In this document: positions 25,799 through 34,251 of the stretch, one piece after another
Layout of the letters: each line of letters starts with the position of its first letter
Position numbering within the stretch: the stretch's first letter is position 1
Assembly: GCF_014192575.1 (NCBI RefSeq)
Contig: NZ_JACHYC010000005.1
Coordinates: 496,001-560,000 of the forward strand
DNA from: Variovorax sp. Sphag1AA
GTDB taxonomy: Bacteria; Pseudomonadota; Gammaproteobacteria; Burkholderiales; Burkholderiaceae_C
DNA: 64,000 nt
Reading direction: 5' to 3'
The notes under the pieces: model-generated
Seen by the model: only the letters and a program-made list of their open reading frames with translations
The model's database searches: none
What the model was told of the DNA's origin: nothing
Made by a program: the position numbers and the translations under genes

Positions 25799-26715
25799 CG
25801 CGCCGAGCGCAGAGTCCAGTTCCCCGAGAGGGTCTCGCCCGGCGCCAATACCGCACCGCCGACTTCAGCGGGGACGTAGCGGTCCGCGAGGTTGATCGCG
25901 TCAGTGCACTGGCTCACCGGCTCGGCGCAGAAATGATCGGCACCGCCGGGGCAGTACAGCACGAAGAAGTCGAGCGGCGGTTCGGCTGACATCACCAGCG
26001 TGCGCGACGAGCCGGGCCAGTCGATGCGCGCGGCGTGCTGCCAGCCGGCGAAGTTGTTGTCCAGGTCAAGCTCGGACAGAAGCACGCCATCGCGCAACTG
26101 CGCCACCTCCGCAGTGGGTTCCAAGGCCACTGGCATGACTTCCGAATCGCCGCGCCACATGGCCGAAGTCGCAGTCTGCAGTCGCGTGCCAGCGCGGTGC
26201 GGAAAGTAAGGGTGATGTCCGATGCCAGCCGGCATACGCACGGTGTCGCGGTTGGTCAGCGAGACGGTGCAGCGAAGCCCTGTCGAATCCAGTTCGAAAG
26301 TCTGTGAAGCAGCGAATCGCCATGGCCATTGCGAATCGGCATCGACGTCGAGTTCGAGCCGTGCCTGTGTCGCCGATGCCTCTGCAACGCGCCACGGTCG
26401 CATCCAGCCGATGCCGTGCAGCGGATGCTTGCCCGACGGGCCGGCAGGATGCCCCGCGCGAATCGCGATCTCGCGCCCTTCGAAATGCGCGCGTCCGTCG
26501 CGGATGCGGTTGCACCAGGGCAGAAGCGGAAAGCTTGCCATCGCGAAGAGATCGCGCTGCGCCAGAGCTTCGTCGGTTGCCGGGCGAAGCCAGTCGAAGC
26601 GAGTGCCGCCCTCGACGTCGTAGAGCGCAGTGACTGCGCCACCGATCGCCGGCGCCAGCTCGAGGCGCAATGCGCCCGCTTCAAGCCGAACACGTTCTGT
26701 CTCGTTGTCGTTCAT
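25795..26715 (-). CDS. Aldose 1-epimerase family protein
   Basis: This 306-residue protein starts at MNDNETERVRLE (26715); a longer in-frame start exists but reads through cysteine-rich promoter-like sequence. The galactose mutarotase fold is visible in LPWCNRIRDGRAHFEGRE, HPLHGIGWMRPW (first catalytic His region), GIGHHPYFPHR (second His pair) and a C-terminal CAEPVSQCTDAINL with the likely catalytic Glu. Such enzymes interconvert anomers of aldoses. It diverges from an SDR dehydrogenase, so the pair may act in sugar oxidation. The precise sugar is unknown. Confidence 0.85.
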   Translation of the reverse strand: MNDNETERVRLEAGALRLELAPAIGGAVTALYDVEGGTRFDWLRPATDEALAQRDLFAMASFPLLPWCNRIRDGRAHFEGREIAIRAGHPAGPSGKHPLHGIGWMRPWRVAEASATQARLELDVDADSQWPWRFAASQTFELDSTGLRCTVSLTNRDTVRMPAGIGHHPYFPHRAGTRLQTATSAMWRGDSEVMPVALEPTAEVAQLRDGVLLSELDLDNNFAGWQHAARIDWPGSSRTLVMSAEPPLDFFVLYCPGGADHFCAEPVSQCTDAINLADRYVPAEVGGAVLAPGETLSGNWTLRSAR

Positions 26716-26799
26716 CGAATCGCACCACGGTTCGCTGTGATCGCGGCATTCTCGTTCACACGGGTGGCATGCAACACTACCGCGCGTCAAAATCGCGCA

Positions 26800-26821
26800 A
26801 GCCCGGCTCTTCGTCCGGGCT
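26800..26821 (+). promoter_or_regulatory. Hairpin in the leader of the SDR gene
   Basis: AGCCCGG (26800-26806) and CCGGGCT (26815-26821) form a 7-bp stem with an 8-nt loop, about 23 bp before the SDR start codon. It may influence translation of the dehydrogenase. No further evidence of a known riboswitch was found. Confidence 0.3.
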
Positions 26822-26843
26822 GATCTTTCATGGGAACTCCGAC

Positions 26844-27623
26844 ATGACCGAATCGACTTCTCCCGCCCCCTCGGCCAGCTATCCGTCCCTGAAGGGCCGC
26901 ACCGTGTTCATCTCGGGCGGCGCAACGGGAATCGGGGAAGCGCTCGTGCGGGCCTTCCAAGCGCAAGGCGCGCGCGTGGGCTTCTGCGACATCGACGTGG
27001 ATGCCGGCCGCGCGCTGGTTGCTGCGCTAGGCGGCGAGAACCCACCGCTCTTCCTTCAGTGCGACGTCACGGATGTGTCCGCGCTGCAGGCCACCATCGC
27101 TGCGGTGCGCGCGCAATTCGGCCCAATCCGCGTGCTGCTCAACAACGCAGCGAACGACCGCCGGCACGAGATGGAAGACGTCACCAGCGAGGACTTCGAC
27201 CGGCTCGCCGCGATCAACTTCAAGCACCAGTTCTTTGCGGCGCAGGCCGTGGCGGAGGACATGCGCGCATCCGGCGGCGGTTCGATCATCAACTTCGGCT
27301 CGGTGAGCTGGATGATCAAGGGCCGTGGGTACCCGGTCTACCAGGCGTGCAAGTCGGCCGCGCGCGGGCTGACGCGAGCGCTGGCACGCGACCTCGGCAA
27401 GCAGAACATCCGCGTCAACTCGCTGGTCCCGGGCTGGGTGATGACCGAGCGGCAACTCAAGCTCTGGGTCAAGCCCGAGTCCCACGCCGAGATCGATGCC
27501 GCGCAGTGCCTGCCCGGCCGCGTCATGGCCGAGGACATCGCCGCCATGGCGCTCTTCCTCGCCGCCGACGATTCGAAGATGTGCACCGCGCAGGACTACG
27601 TGGTGGACGCCGGCTGGACCTGA
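26844..27623 (+). CDS. SDR-family NAD(P)-dependent oxidoreductase, possible sugar dehydrogenase
   Basis: This 259-residue short-chain dehydrogenase starts at MTESTSPAPSASY (26844). The cofactor motif FISGGATGIGEALV (TGxxxGxG type), the NNAAND motif, the catalytic Ser in FGSVSWMIKG and YQACK (catalytic Tyr and Lys) are all present. The acidic DIDVDA after the second strand suggests a preference for NAD. The divergent aldose-epimerase-like gene makes oxidation of an aldose (for example arabinose, galactose or fucose) to a lactone a reasonable guess. The 3' end overlaps the converging zinc-ribbon gene by 28 bp. Confidence 0.88.
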   Translation: MTESTSPAPSASYPSLKGRTVFISGGATGIGEALVRAFQAQGARVGFCDIDVDAGRALVAALGGENPPLFLQCDVTDVSALQATIAAVRAQFGPIRVLLNNAANDRRHEMEDVTSEDFDRLAAINFKHQFFAAQAVAEDMRASGGGSIINFGSVSWMIKGRGYPVYQACKSAARGLTRALARDLGKQNIRVNSLVPGWVMTERQLKLWVKPESHAEIDAAQCLPGRVMAEDIAAMALFLAADDSKMCTAQDYVVDAGWT

Positions 27624-28684
27624 GGCAACGACGGATCGCGCGGCGCAGCCGCCATCGCGCCTGTTCCGCAGGCATGGCAGAAGCGTGCGAAGGCGCTCTT
27701 GCGCGTCTTGCAGGCGTGGCAGTGGTCGAAGAGGCCGATGCCGCAGTGCGGGCAGAAATCGATCTCGGTGTTCTTCAGATCCACAGGTCGCTCGCAGCCA
27801 GGGCACACGCCCTTGGCGAGCCGTGCGAGCGCGGTGTCGTAGCTCAGCTCGTTGCGCCGCACCGTATCGGGCTGTGACTCCGCAGCCTTCTGGCGCTCGA
27901 GGTAGCGGTTGAGCGCGACGATCGCGTAGCGCCCCACGAGCACCGTGATCAGGATGCCCACCGCGTAGCGCACGTAGCCGCCATAGCTCGGCAGATAGGG
28001 AACGAGTTCGACGAAGAACGCGAACAGAGCGAAGAAGATGAAGCCCCACACGAAGGGCCACCAGGTGCTCTTGCGCTTCTTCGCGAAGAGCCATCCCGCG
28101 ATGACCAGCAGCGGCAGCGTGAGCGCGAGGCGGTAGAGGAAGACGCGCAGCTCGACGCGACGGTTCTCCGCATCCATGCGCGTGCGCGCGTCGTCCTCCA
28201 ACTTCGCGAGTTGCTCCGCAGCGCGCTGGCGCGACTGGCGCGCATCGAGCGCGATCTGGCGTTGCGCGCCCACAGCCCTCTCGGCTTCATCTTCCTTCTG
28301 CTTGAGCGCATCGAGCGCCTTCGTACGCGCGATGAGTTCGGTGTCCTGGTCCGGCTGCGCTGTCGCGTGGCGCGTCGCGAGCCAGTTCGAGAAGGTTTCC
28401 CGCGCCGCACGGCTGGCCTGTCGCGCAGCGACCAGCTTGAGGTCGGCCTGCTCGCGATCGCGCACAGCCTCCTGCTCGACGCGCTCCGTGTCGCGCACTG
28501 TGTTGCGCAGCGGGTCGGCGGCGGCGCGGTCGATGAAATCGTCCAGCTCGATCCGGTGCTCGACCCTCGGCAGGTCGCCGACGATGGTGCTGCCCAGCCC
28601 GATGAGGAAGCTCGCGAAGATCACTGCCACGACCCAGAGGCCGCGACGAAACCACTTTTCGGACAGGCGCAGGGATTTGCTCAT
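27596..28684 (-). CDS. Membrane protein with coiled coil and C-terminal double zinc ribbon (function unknown)
   Basis: This 362-residue protein starts at MSKSLRLSEKWF (28684). One membrane helix near residues 12-34 is followed by a charged, coiled-coil-like segment of about 130 residues rich in Arg, Glu, Gln and Ala. Three more hydrophobic helices (LTLPLLVIAGWLFA, WGFIFFALFAFFVELV, YAVGILITVLVGRY) come next, and the C-terminus has four CxxC knuckles (CPGC, CPHC, CHAC, CHAC). The zinc ribbon should be cytoplasmic. It is the last gene of a minus-strand group of unknown role, 34 bp after the DUF2145 gene. I do not recognise a function. Confidence 0.8.
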   Translation of the reverse strand: MSKSLRLSEKWFRRGLWVVAVIFASFLIGLGSTIVGDLPRVEHRIELDDFIDRAAADPLRNTVRDTERVEQEAVRDREQADLKLVAARQASRAARETFSNWLATRHATAQPDQDTELIARTKALDALKQKEDEAERAVGAQRQIALDARQSRQRAAEQLAKLEDDARTRMDAENRRVELRVFLYRLALTLPLLVIAGWLFAKKRKSTWWPFVWGFIFFALFAFFVELVPYLPSYGGYVRYAVGILITVLVGRYAIVALNRYLERQKAAESQPDTVRRNELSYDTALARLAKGVCPGCERPVDLKNTEIDFCPHCGIGLFDHCHACKTRKSAFARFCHACGTGAMAAAPRDPSLPQVQPASTT

Positions 28685-28718
28685 GAAGGTCCTTTTCTGG
28701 AATGTGGCGGATTCTGGT

Positions 28719-29603
28719 CTAGAGCTTGAACACGACTGGCGCGGCACCAAGGCCTGCCCTCGGCATCCACGCGAACACCGAATCCACCGTCACGGTTTCG
28801 ATGCGATCGGTGAAGCGCTTTTCGTTGGGATGATCGTCGAAGGCAACGTTGGCCGACCCCACACGACCGCCGAGGCGCGTCAGCGGCCCGAGGCGCAGCG
28901 TCGTCGGCTCATAGCCCTTGAAGTGCAACCACGCCTGCGCCTGGTCGCGATTGACGATGGCGCCCGGCTCCATCGCCCCGGCCATGGTTTCGATGACCCA
29001 CTGGTTCGACTGCTGGTACTTGTGCCCCCAGGCGTAGCTCACGATGCTGTATGGCGCGGTGTGCAGGCGCGTGATGCGCGCCGGTGGCTCGTTGAGCGCC
29101 GCAAGCAGTTGTGTCTGCACAGCGGGCGTCGGAACGATCCACGCGGCCTCATAGCGAAAGAGATCGTCGAGAAAGAACTCTCCGAGGCCCTGCCGGTAGA
29201 CCGTAGCCACCGCCGTGCCGCACTGGTTGAGCTTGTGCACCACGCGCCAGTTGCCTTCCGCAGTCTTGTAGGCGAGCCCGAGATGCGAGTAGCGCAGGTC
29301 GTACTTGCTCAGGTCCTGTCCGGCGCGCGCCAGCAGCACCACCTTCGCGCCACTGGCATCGAGTTGCTGCGAGGTGCGTTCAGCGAGCTGCATGCCTTTC
29401 ACGATGGTGGCCGCAGTGGGCCTGCCTTGCTCACACGACCGCCCGGCATGCGCATTGAGAGGGAACAGAAACACCCCGGCCAGAACGACCGCAGCCGCCG
29501 TCAGGATCGCCTGCACCACACCCTTCAGCAGGCGGCGTGCCCGCGAGACGCGCGCCTGATATTCGCGTTCATAGGGGCCGAAGTTCGTGGGTGTCCGGGT
29601 CAT
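28719..29603 (-). CDS. DUF2145 domain-containing exported protein
   Basis: This 294-residue protein has a charged N-terminus, one hydrophobic segment (VVQAILTAAAVVLAGVFLF) and a mature part starting HAGRSCEQGRP. The stretch YSHLGLAYKTAEGNWRVVHKLNQCG resembles a papain-like/NlpC-type periplasmic family and matches my memory of DUF2145. Pairs of conserved Cys, His and Asn residues could form a catalytic site, but the activity is unproven. Its start overlaps the stop of the preceding secreted-protein gene (ATGA at 29600-29603), so it is co-translated in the operon. Confidence 0.75.
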   Translation of the reverse strand: MTRTPTNFGPYEREYQARVSRARRLLKGVVQAILTAAAVVLAGVFLFPLNAHAGRSCEQGRPTAATIVKGMQLAERTSQQLDASGAKVVLLARAGQDLSKYDLRYSHLGLAYKTAEGNWRVVHKLNQCGTAVATVYRQGLGEFFLDDLFRYEAAWIVPTPAVQTQLLAALNEPPARITRLHTAPYSIVSYAWGHKYQQSNQWVIETMAGAMEPGAIVNRDQAQAWLHFKGYEPTTLRLGPLTRLGGRVGSANVAFDDHPNEKRFTDRIETVTVDSVFAWMPRAGLGAAPVVFKL

Positions 29604-30058
29604 GAGAGTTTCTCGTTGTAGAGCAGCGCGCGACCGAGCGCATTGGGTACGAAGGCCAGCACTTCGCCGGCCGCCGAAATGACGACGCCGCTTGCGATGA
29701 CCGTGACGGTGACCGTGCTCCCGATCACGACCGATGCGCCGCGTGCCGTGCGGTCGAGCACCTTCACGCTCGCCCTGGCGCCATCCGACACGCGTTCGAG
29801 AACGTACACTGTGCCGTCAACAGAGGCTTCGACCGCCACCACGGTCAGGGTCGCACCGCCGACCGAAAGCGCCACCGGCACCGTGGCGACAGCACTTGCC
29901 GCAGCCCCCGAGACCGAAGCCGCGCCGACCACCGAGGCGACCGGCAGCATCGACAGCGCCACCGATGCCTCGCTCTGCGCGCGCGCAGGCAGCGGGAACG
30001 AGAGATTGACCGTCGCCGCGCAGACGGCCAGGAGAAAGGTGAAGAAGTACTGCTTCAT
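29600..30058 (-). CDS. Small secreted Ala/Val-rich protein of unknown function
   Basis: This 152-residue protein starts at MKQYFFTFLLAV (30058) and has a clear Sec signal ending PARAQS. The mature part is extremely rich in Val, Ala, Ser and Thr with an alternating pattern (for example VVIGSTVTVTVIASGVVIS), which suggests beta-strand-rich or membrane-associated structure. No motif was recognised. It lies between the YiaA/B gene (14 bp) and the DUF2145 gene (4-bp overlap), so it probably works with them at the cell envelope. Confidence 0.75.
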   Translation of the reverse strand: MKQYFFTFLLAVCAATVNLSFPLPARAQSEASVALSMLPVASVVGAASVSGAAASAVATVPVALSVGGATLTVVAVEASVDGTVYVLERVSDGARASVKVLDRTARGASVVIGSTVTVTVIASGVVISAAGEVLAFVPNALGRALLYNEKLS

Positions 30059-30072
30059 GATGGGTTCTCCTT

Positions 30073-30558
30073 TCATTCGGCTTCGCGCGACTCGGCGCGG
30101 GCTTCGCGGCGACCTTGCAGGCGGGCTTCGGCGATATCGGCCTCGTGACGGTCGCGCAGGGTCTTGGCGAGCGTGAAGGCCGAGCTGATGAGGAACAGCC
30201 AGCTCACACCCAGAAAGGCCTTGTAGGTTTCGCTGATCTCCATGCGCAGGAGGCCCCAGCCGGTGAGCGCCATCGCGGTGAAGAAGCCGCCCCAGACAAC
30301 CAGCTTCCACATCGGGGTGTCGCCGGCCGAAAGCGCATGGCCGCGCTGGCTGTCGCGCACGAACTTGGCAAGCACGAACGCAGCCGAGAGGCAGAACACA
30401 TACCCCATCACCATGAACGCGCGATCGAGGGCCTGGCCCGGCAGCCAGCCAAGGCCGGTAGCGCACAGGAAAACCGCCAGTCCGAACGAGATCCAGACCT
30501 GGACCTGCCAGGCGCGGGTATCGCGTTGGATGGAGATGTTCGAAGGGTAGGTTTGCAT
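30073..30558 (-). CDS. YiaA/YiaB family inner membrane protein
   Basis: This 161-residue protein starts at MQTYPSNISIQRDTRAW (30558); the longer frame upstream is not coding. It has four hydrophobic helices in two pairs, WISFGLAVFLCATGLGWLPG with MGYVFCLSAAFVLAKF, and LVVWGGFFTAMALTGWGLL with YKAFLGVSWLFLISSAFTLA, matching the two-helix repeat of the YiaA/B family. The C-terminus is charged and basic. The family's role is unclear. A 21-bp operator lies about 96 bp upstream of its start, so it likely heads a separate transcription unit running to the zinc-ribbon gene. Confidence 0.85.
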   Translation of the reverse strand: MQTYPSNISIQRDTRAWQVQVWISFGLAVFLCATGLGWLPGQALDRAFMVMGYVFCLSAAFVLAKFVRDSQRGHALSAGDTPMWKLVVWGGFFTAMALTGWGLLRMEISETYKAFLGVSWLFLISSAFTLAKTLRDRHEADIAEARLQGRREARAESREAE

Positions 30559-30617
30559 GTCGGCCTCGCGGCGAAGTGAAGGTGCGCGGATGATGGTTCG
30601 CGCTTCTCTGCCCTGGA

Positions 30618-30646
30618 ACAAATTAACGAACCAGTGGCGCCTTCCA
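30618..30646 (-). promoter_or_regulatory. Putative promoter of the yiaAB-like operon next to the 21-bp operator
   Basis: On the minus strand TTGGAA follows the operator by 6 bp, and an AT-rich TTAATTTG stretch follows about 15-16 bp later. The -10 match is poor, as is usual for activator-dependent promoters. The position of the operator directly upstream of the -35 supports activation rather than repression. Confidence 0.35.
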
Positions 30647-30653
30647 ACGCTTT

Positions 30654-30674
30654 CGGTATCGCTACTCGATACCG
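30654..30674. promoter_or_regulatory. 21-bp inverted-repeat operator, copy 1
   Basis: CGGTATCG-CTACT-CGATACCG is a perfect 8-5-8 inverted repeat. Its spacer holds the stop codon of the PAP2 gene. The same architecture occurs twice upstream of the HTH regulator gene at 34282, so this is a probable binding site for that protein. Confidence 0.7.
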
Positions 30675-31324
30675 TTTCGCGAACCGTTCCGGCGGGCCAG
30701 GAGGTCGGCGCGGGTATAGACGCGGTCGGTTCCCGCGAGACGCATGGCAATGACCTCCAGGGCACTCTGCGTCGGTGCCGCTGTGCCGGGCCGCTGGAGA
30801 AGCGCCGGCGTCGCGAGGCTCAGCGCCACGAGCAGCCAGCTCAGTCGAGGATGCGGCGAACGATGCTGCCACCAGAGGAACATGCCGCTCACCGCCGCGC
30901 CGAGCAGAAAGCCGGCCAGGACTTCCGAATAGGAGTGCGCGTCCAGCGCGATGCGCGAGACGCCGATGACGGCGGCGAACATCAGCCCGATCACGGCAGC
31001 GGCGACGCGGGCGCGGTGATCCTGCCGCGAAGCCATCAGCCAGGCCGCCACGGGCCAGATGCTGGCCGACAGCGCCGTGTGCCCGCTGAATCCGGTGAAG
31101 TCGATCGCCGCGATGCCGACACCCCAGCCCAGGAAGGCGAGCTTGGACACCAGGATCACGCTGCAGCCGAGACCGAACACCAGCACCCAGCGCACCGCCG
31201 AGACGCGCGTCCCCCGGGGCAGTCCGAGCCAGGCGGTGATCCACAGCGAGGCAGGCAGCAGAAAGCCGCTGTCACCGAACCAGGTGACAGCGGGCCAGAG
31301 TGTCTGGGGAAGCAACGACAGCAT
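30662..31324 (-). CDS. PAP2-family phosphatase, membrane-bound
   Basis: This 220-residue polytopic protein has PAP2 motifs: GFSGHTALSAS (PSGH-type motif 2) and SRIALDAHSYSEVLAG (SRxxxxxH motif 3). The first motif (KLAFLGWG) is weak. The family dephosphorylates lipid phosphates such as phosphatidic acid or undecaprenyl pyrophosphate on the outer face of the inner membrane. It follows the MFS-acyltransferase fusion by 10 bp, and the pairing of an acyltransferase with a lipid phosphatase suggests phospholipid remodelling. Confidence 0.85.
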   Translation of the reverse strand: MLSLLPQTLWPAVTWFGDSGFLLPASLWITAWLGLPRGTRVSAVRWVLVFGLGCSVILVSKLAFLGWGVGIAAIDFTGFSGHTALSASIWPVAAWLMASRQDHRARVAAAVIGLMFAAVIGVSRIALDAHSYSEVLAGFLLGAAVSGMFLWWQHRSPHPRLSWLLVALSLATPALLQRPGTAAPTQSALEVIAMRLAGTDRVYTRADLLARRNGSRNGIE

Positions 31325-31334
31325 CAGGCGAGAC

Positions 31335-33287
31335 TCATGCCCCCATGAGTCCGCTCACGCGCTGCTGCAGGACATCGGGCTGCACATCGGCATAGGGCAC
31401 CGCGTTGCCGACGTTGAGCCCCACGCGGCTGAAGTAGCCACGCCGGAACGGCCGCACCATCGCGACGTTCTGCCCATCGCGCACCTCGACGCGGCTGAAG
31501 AAGGAGCCCCAAAGGTTGGTCAGCGCCATGGGCACGACCGGCGGCTCGATGCCTTCGGCGCGTGCGGCTTCGAGAATCTTCATCACGCCGCCCTTGAAGG
31601 GCTGCAGCTGGCCGTCCCTCGTGATCGCGCCTTCCGGGAAGATCGCCAGCAGGTCGCCTTCGCGAAGCACCTGCACGGCTTGCCTGAAGGCGTCTTCGTA
31701 GGCGCCCGGATCTTCCTTCTGCGGCGCGATCGGAATGGCCTTCGCCAATCGGAAGAGCCATCCGAGCACCGGCACCGCGAAGATGCGGTGGTCCATGATG
31801 AAGCGGATCGGACGCGGGCTTGCGGCCATCAGCAGCACCGCGTCAATGAAGCTCACATGGTTGCAGACCAGCACCGCCGCACCTTCGTTCGGGATGTGCT
31901 CGCCACCCTTCACGCCGAAGCGGTAGACGACATGCGAAAGGATCCATGAGACGAAGCGCAGAAGGTACTCCGGCACCAGCATGAAGATGTAGAACGCGAC
32001 GACCGCATTCGCGATGCCGATGATCAGGAAGATCTGCGGGATCGTGAAGCCGGTCTTCAGGAGCGCCCCGGCGATCACCGCACTGGCGATCATGAAGAGC
32101 GCATTGAGGATGTTATTGGCCGCAATGATGCGCGCGCGGTGTGTCGGCTGACTTCGCATCTGGATGAGCGCATACATCGGCACGCTGTAGAGGCCCGCAA
32201 AGAGGGACAGCAGGCCGAGGTCGGCCAGCACGCGCCAGTGCGCCGGCTGGTGCAGGAATGCGCCAAGCCCCAGATCGCCAAGCATCGGCAGCGAACGAGA
32301 CGCGAAGTAGAGATCGATCGCGAACACGCTCATGCCGATCGCACCGAGCGGCACCAATCCGATCTCGACCTGCCGGCGGCTCAGTGTTTCGCACAGCAGC
32401 GAGCCGATCCCGATGCCCACCGAGAACACCACCAGCAACAGCGAAGCCACCTGTTCGTCGCCGTGCAGGACCTCCTTGGCGAAGCTCGGAAACTGGCTCA
32501 GGAAGGTCGCGCCGAAGAACCACATCCACGAAATACCGAGGAGCGAGCGAAACACCACGACGTTGCCATGCGCGAGCTTGAGATTGCGCCAGGTTTCGCT
32601 GACCGGGTTCCAGTTGATCTGCAGCCCCGGATCGGTCGCCGGTGCGGCCGGGATCGCCTGCGCCACCGCACGCCCGACCAGCGCCAGCAGCACGCAGGCT
32701 GCCGCCACCGAGGTATGGCCGATCTGCGGCACAGCGACGAGCAGGCCGCCCGCAACCTGGCCGAGCAGGATGGCGACGAAGGTGCCCATCTCGACCATGC
32801 CGTTGCCGCCGGTGAGCTCGCGCGAATCCAGCACCTGCGGCAGATACGCGAACTTGACGGGTCCGAAGAGCGTGGAGTGCAGCCCCATCAGGAAGACGCA
32901 TGCGAGCAGCACCACGGCATCGGCCCGCATGAAGCCCCAGGCGGCGATCAGCATGATCACGATCTCGATGTTCTTGACGAAGCGGATCATCTTCGTCTTG
33001 TCGAACTTGTCGGTGAGCTGTCCCGCGGTTGCCGAGAACAGCAGGTAGGGCAGGATGAAAAGCGCGCCGATCACCAGTCCCGCCATGGACGGCGGCATCC
33101 AGCTCAACTGGAGCTGGTAGGTCACCATCACGGTGAAGGCGAACTTGAAGAGGTTGTCGTTCGCCGCACCAGCGAACTGCGTCCAGAAGAACGGCGCGAA
33201 GCGCCGCTGCCCGAGCAGTGCGAACTGGTTGGCGTGCGCCTGCGCGTCGTGCGCGGCGGAGGATGATGCGTTGGCGGTCGTTGTCAT
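31335..33287 (-). CDS. MFS transporter fused to a PlsC-type acyltransferase (lysophospholipid flipping and re-acylation)
   Basis: This 650-residue protein starts at MTTTANASSSAAH (33287). Residues about 20-440 form an LplT-like major facilitator with AGAANDNLFKFAFTVMVTY and TDKFDKTKMIRFVKNIE. The C-terminal 210 residues are a 1-acyl-glycerophosphate acyltransferase domain with the HX4D motif in CNHVSFIDAV and the FPEGAITRDG motif. In enterobacteria the flippase LplT and the acyltransferase Aas are separate neighbouring proteins that import and repair lysophospholipids; here both functions lie in one chain, without the AMP-ligase domain of Aas. It sits between PAP2 and CREST-like genes. Confidence 0.88.
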   Translation of the reverse strand: MTTTANASSSAAHDAQAHANQFALLGQRRFAPFFWTQFAGAANDNLFKFAFTVMVTYQLQLSWMPPSMAGLVIGALFILPYLLFSATAGQLTDKFDKTKMIRFVKNIEIVIMLIAAWGFMRADAVVLLACVFLMGLHSTLFGPVKFAYLPQVLDSRELTGGNGMVEMGTFVAILLGQVAGGLLVAVPQIGHTSVAAACVLLALVGRAVAQAIPAAPATDPGLQINWNPVSETWRNLKLAHGNVVVFRSLLGISWMWFFGATFLSQFPSFAKEVLHGDEQVASLLLVVFSVGIGIGSLLCETLSRRQVEIGLVPLGAIGMSVFAIDLYFASRSLPMLGDLGLGAFLHQPAHWRVLADLGLLSLFAGLYSVPMYALIQMRSQPTHRARIIAANNILNALFMIASAVIAGALLKTGFTIPQIFLIIGIANAVVAFYIFMLVPEYLLRFVSWILSHVVYRFGVKGGEHIPNEGAAVLVCNHVSFIDAVLLMAASPRPIRFIMDHRIFAVPVLGWLFRLAKAIPIAPQKEDPGAYEDAFRQAVQVLREGDLLAIFPEGAITRDGQLQPFKGGVMKILEAARAEGIEPPVVPMALTNLWGSFFSRVEVRDGQNVAMVRPFRRGYFSRVGLNVGNAVPYADVQPDVLQQRVSGLMGA

Positions 33288-33313
33288 TCGCAATGCCTGG
33301 TTGGCGGCCTTCC

Positions 33314-34156
33314 TCAAGCCGTCACGGTGACGGCGCCCGGATTGTGCCGCAGCGTCTGCCGTCCGATGGCTTGCAATGCGTGCAGCACCGGGAGTGCCGC
33401 GAGCGCTGCCGTCAGGTGCTTGAGGCTGTGGCCCGAAATCAGGTGGTGTGTCGCTTCAAAGATCGCGTGGTCGGCAAGTTCGAAGAGCTTCGCGAGTGCA
33501 TAGAAGAAGATCACCCACCCCAGACGGAGGCCCACCGCGCCGGTCGTCGGTCGCGCAAACGAGAGCAGCACGATCAGTGCCATGCCGCCGAACTGCACCA
33601 GCGCCCAGGGAAGCGCATTGCCGGTCTCGTGGCATACCGCTGCGGCGAGCAACCCACCGATCAGCGTGAACCATGCGGCGGGCCATCCGGCGCGAGCACT
33701 CACTCGTTCGCAAGTCGCGAATCCGACCACGCCGGCGAATGCCACGGCCATCCCAGCACGATCCGCAGCCAGTCGCACGCTGTCGGGCTGCAGGTGATAG
33801 AAGGCCGATCCGAGTGCAGTCAGGATCAGGCCGGCGAAGAACATCCAGGCGCAATCGAGGGCGTTCACAGGCAGGTGCCACCCGGTCTGCTGCGCCGGCG
33901 CGGCATCCTGTGCTTCCTCGTGCGCCCGATCGAGCCAACGGAGCCAGCGCAGGCCCCAGAGGCCGATCGCGGCGAACGGCAGGTTGCTCAGCACGTCCAT
34001 GGCGTTCGGCAGCGCGCCCCACGCCTGCTCATCGGCGAAGGTGGCGCTTCCGAGGCCGGAGACGGGAATGGCCGGACCGATGACGGCGGCCAGCAGGAGC
34101 ACCGCGAACAGCGAGAGGAGGTAGCGTTCGCGAATCGAAAGGGACGAGAGCGACAT
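33314..34156 (-). CDS. Seven-helix membrane protein with CREST-type metal-site residues
   Basis: This 280-residue polytopic protein starts at MSLSSLSIRERYLL (34156). The pattern S117-x3-H121, D132 and H243-x3-H247 (SAFYHLQPD, AADRAG, GHSLKH) matches the metal-site residues of the CREST superfamily (alkaline ceramidases, PAQR receptors, Per1), which are membrane amide or ester hydrolases. I cannot tell the substrate. It is the first gene of the minus-strand lipid-related group; operator copies 2 and 3 lie between it and the divergent regulator gene. An annotation as plain membrane protein would be the conservative alternative. Confidence 0.7.
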   Translation of the reverse strand: MSLSSLSIRERYLLSLFAVLLLAAVIGPAIPVSGLGSATFADEQAWGALPNAMDVLSNLPFAAIGLWGLRWLRWLDRAHEEAQDAAPAQQTGWHLPVNALDCAWMFFAGLILTALGSAFYHLQPDSVRLAADRAGMAVAFAGVVGFATCERVSARAGWPAAWFTLIGGLLAAAVCHETGNALPWALVQFGGMALIVLLSFARPTTGAVGLRLGWVIFFYALAKLFELADHAIFEATHHLISGHSLKHLTAALAALPVLHALQAIGRQTLRHNPGAVTVTA

Positions 34157-34211
34157 GGCGGACTCCAACAGATAACTCGATGGGCGCAATCTAGGTTGCC
34201 AACCCCCTCCA

Positions 34212-34232
34212 CGGCATCGAGAATCGATACGG
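34212..34232. promoter_or_regulatory. 21-bp inverted-repeat operator, copy 2
   Basis: CGGCATCG-AGAAT-CGATACGG keeps the 8-5-8 layout of the copy at 30654, with two mismatches in symmetry. It lies 56 bp upstream of the CREST-like gene start, directly upstream of a TTGGCA -35-like box on the minus strand, as copy 1 does at the yiaAB-like promoter. Confidence 0.65.
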
Positions 34233-34251
34233 AGCACTTATCCACCACCGC

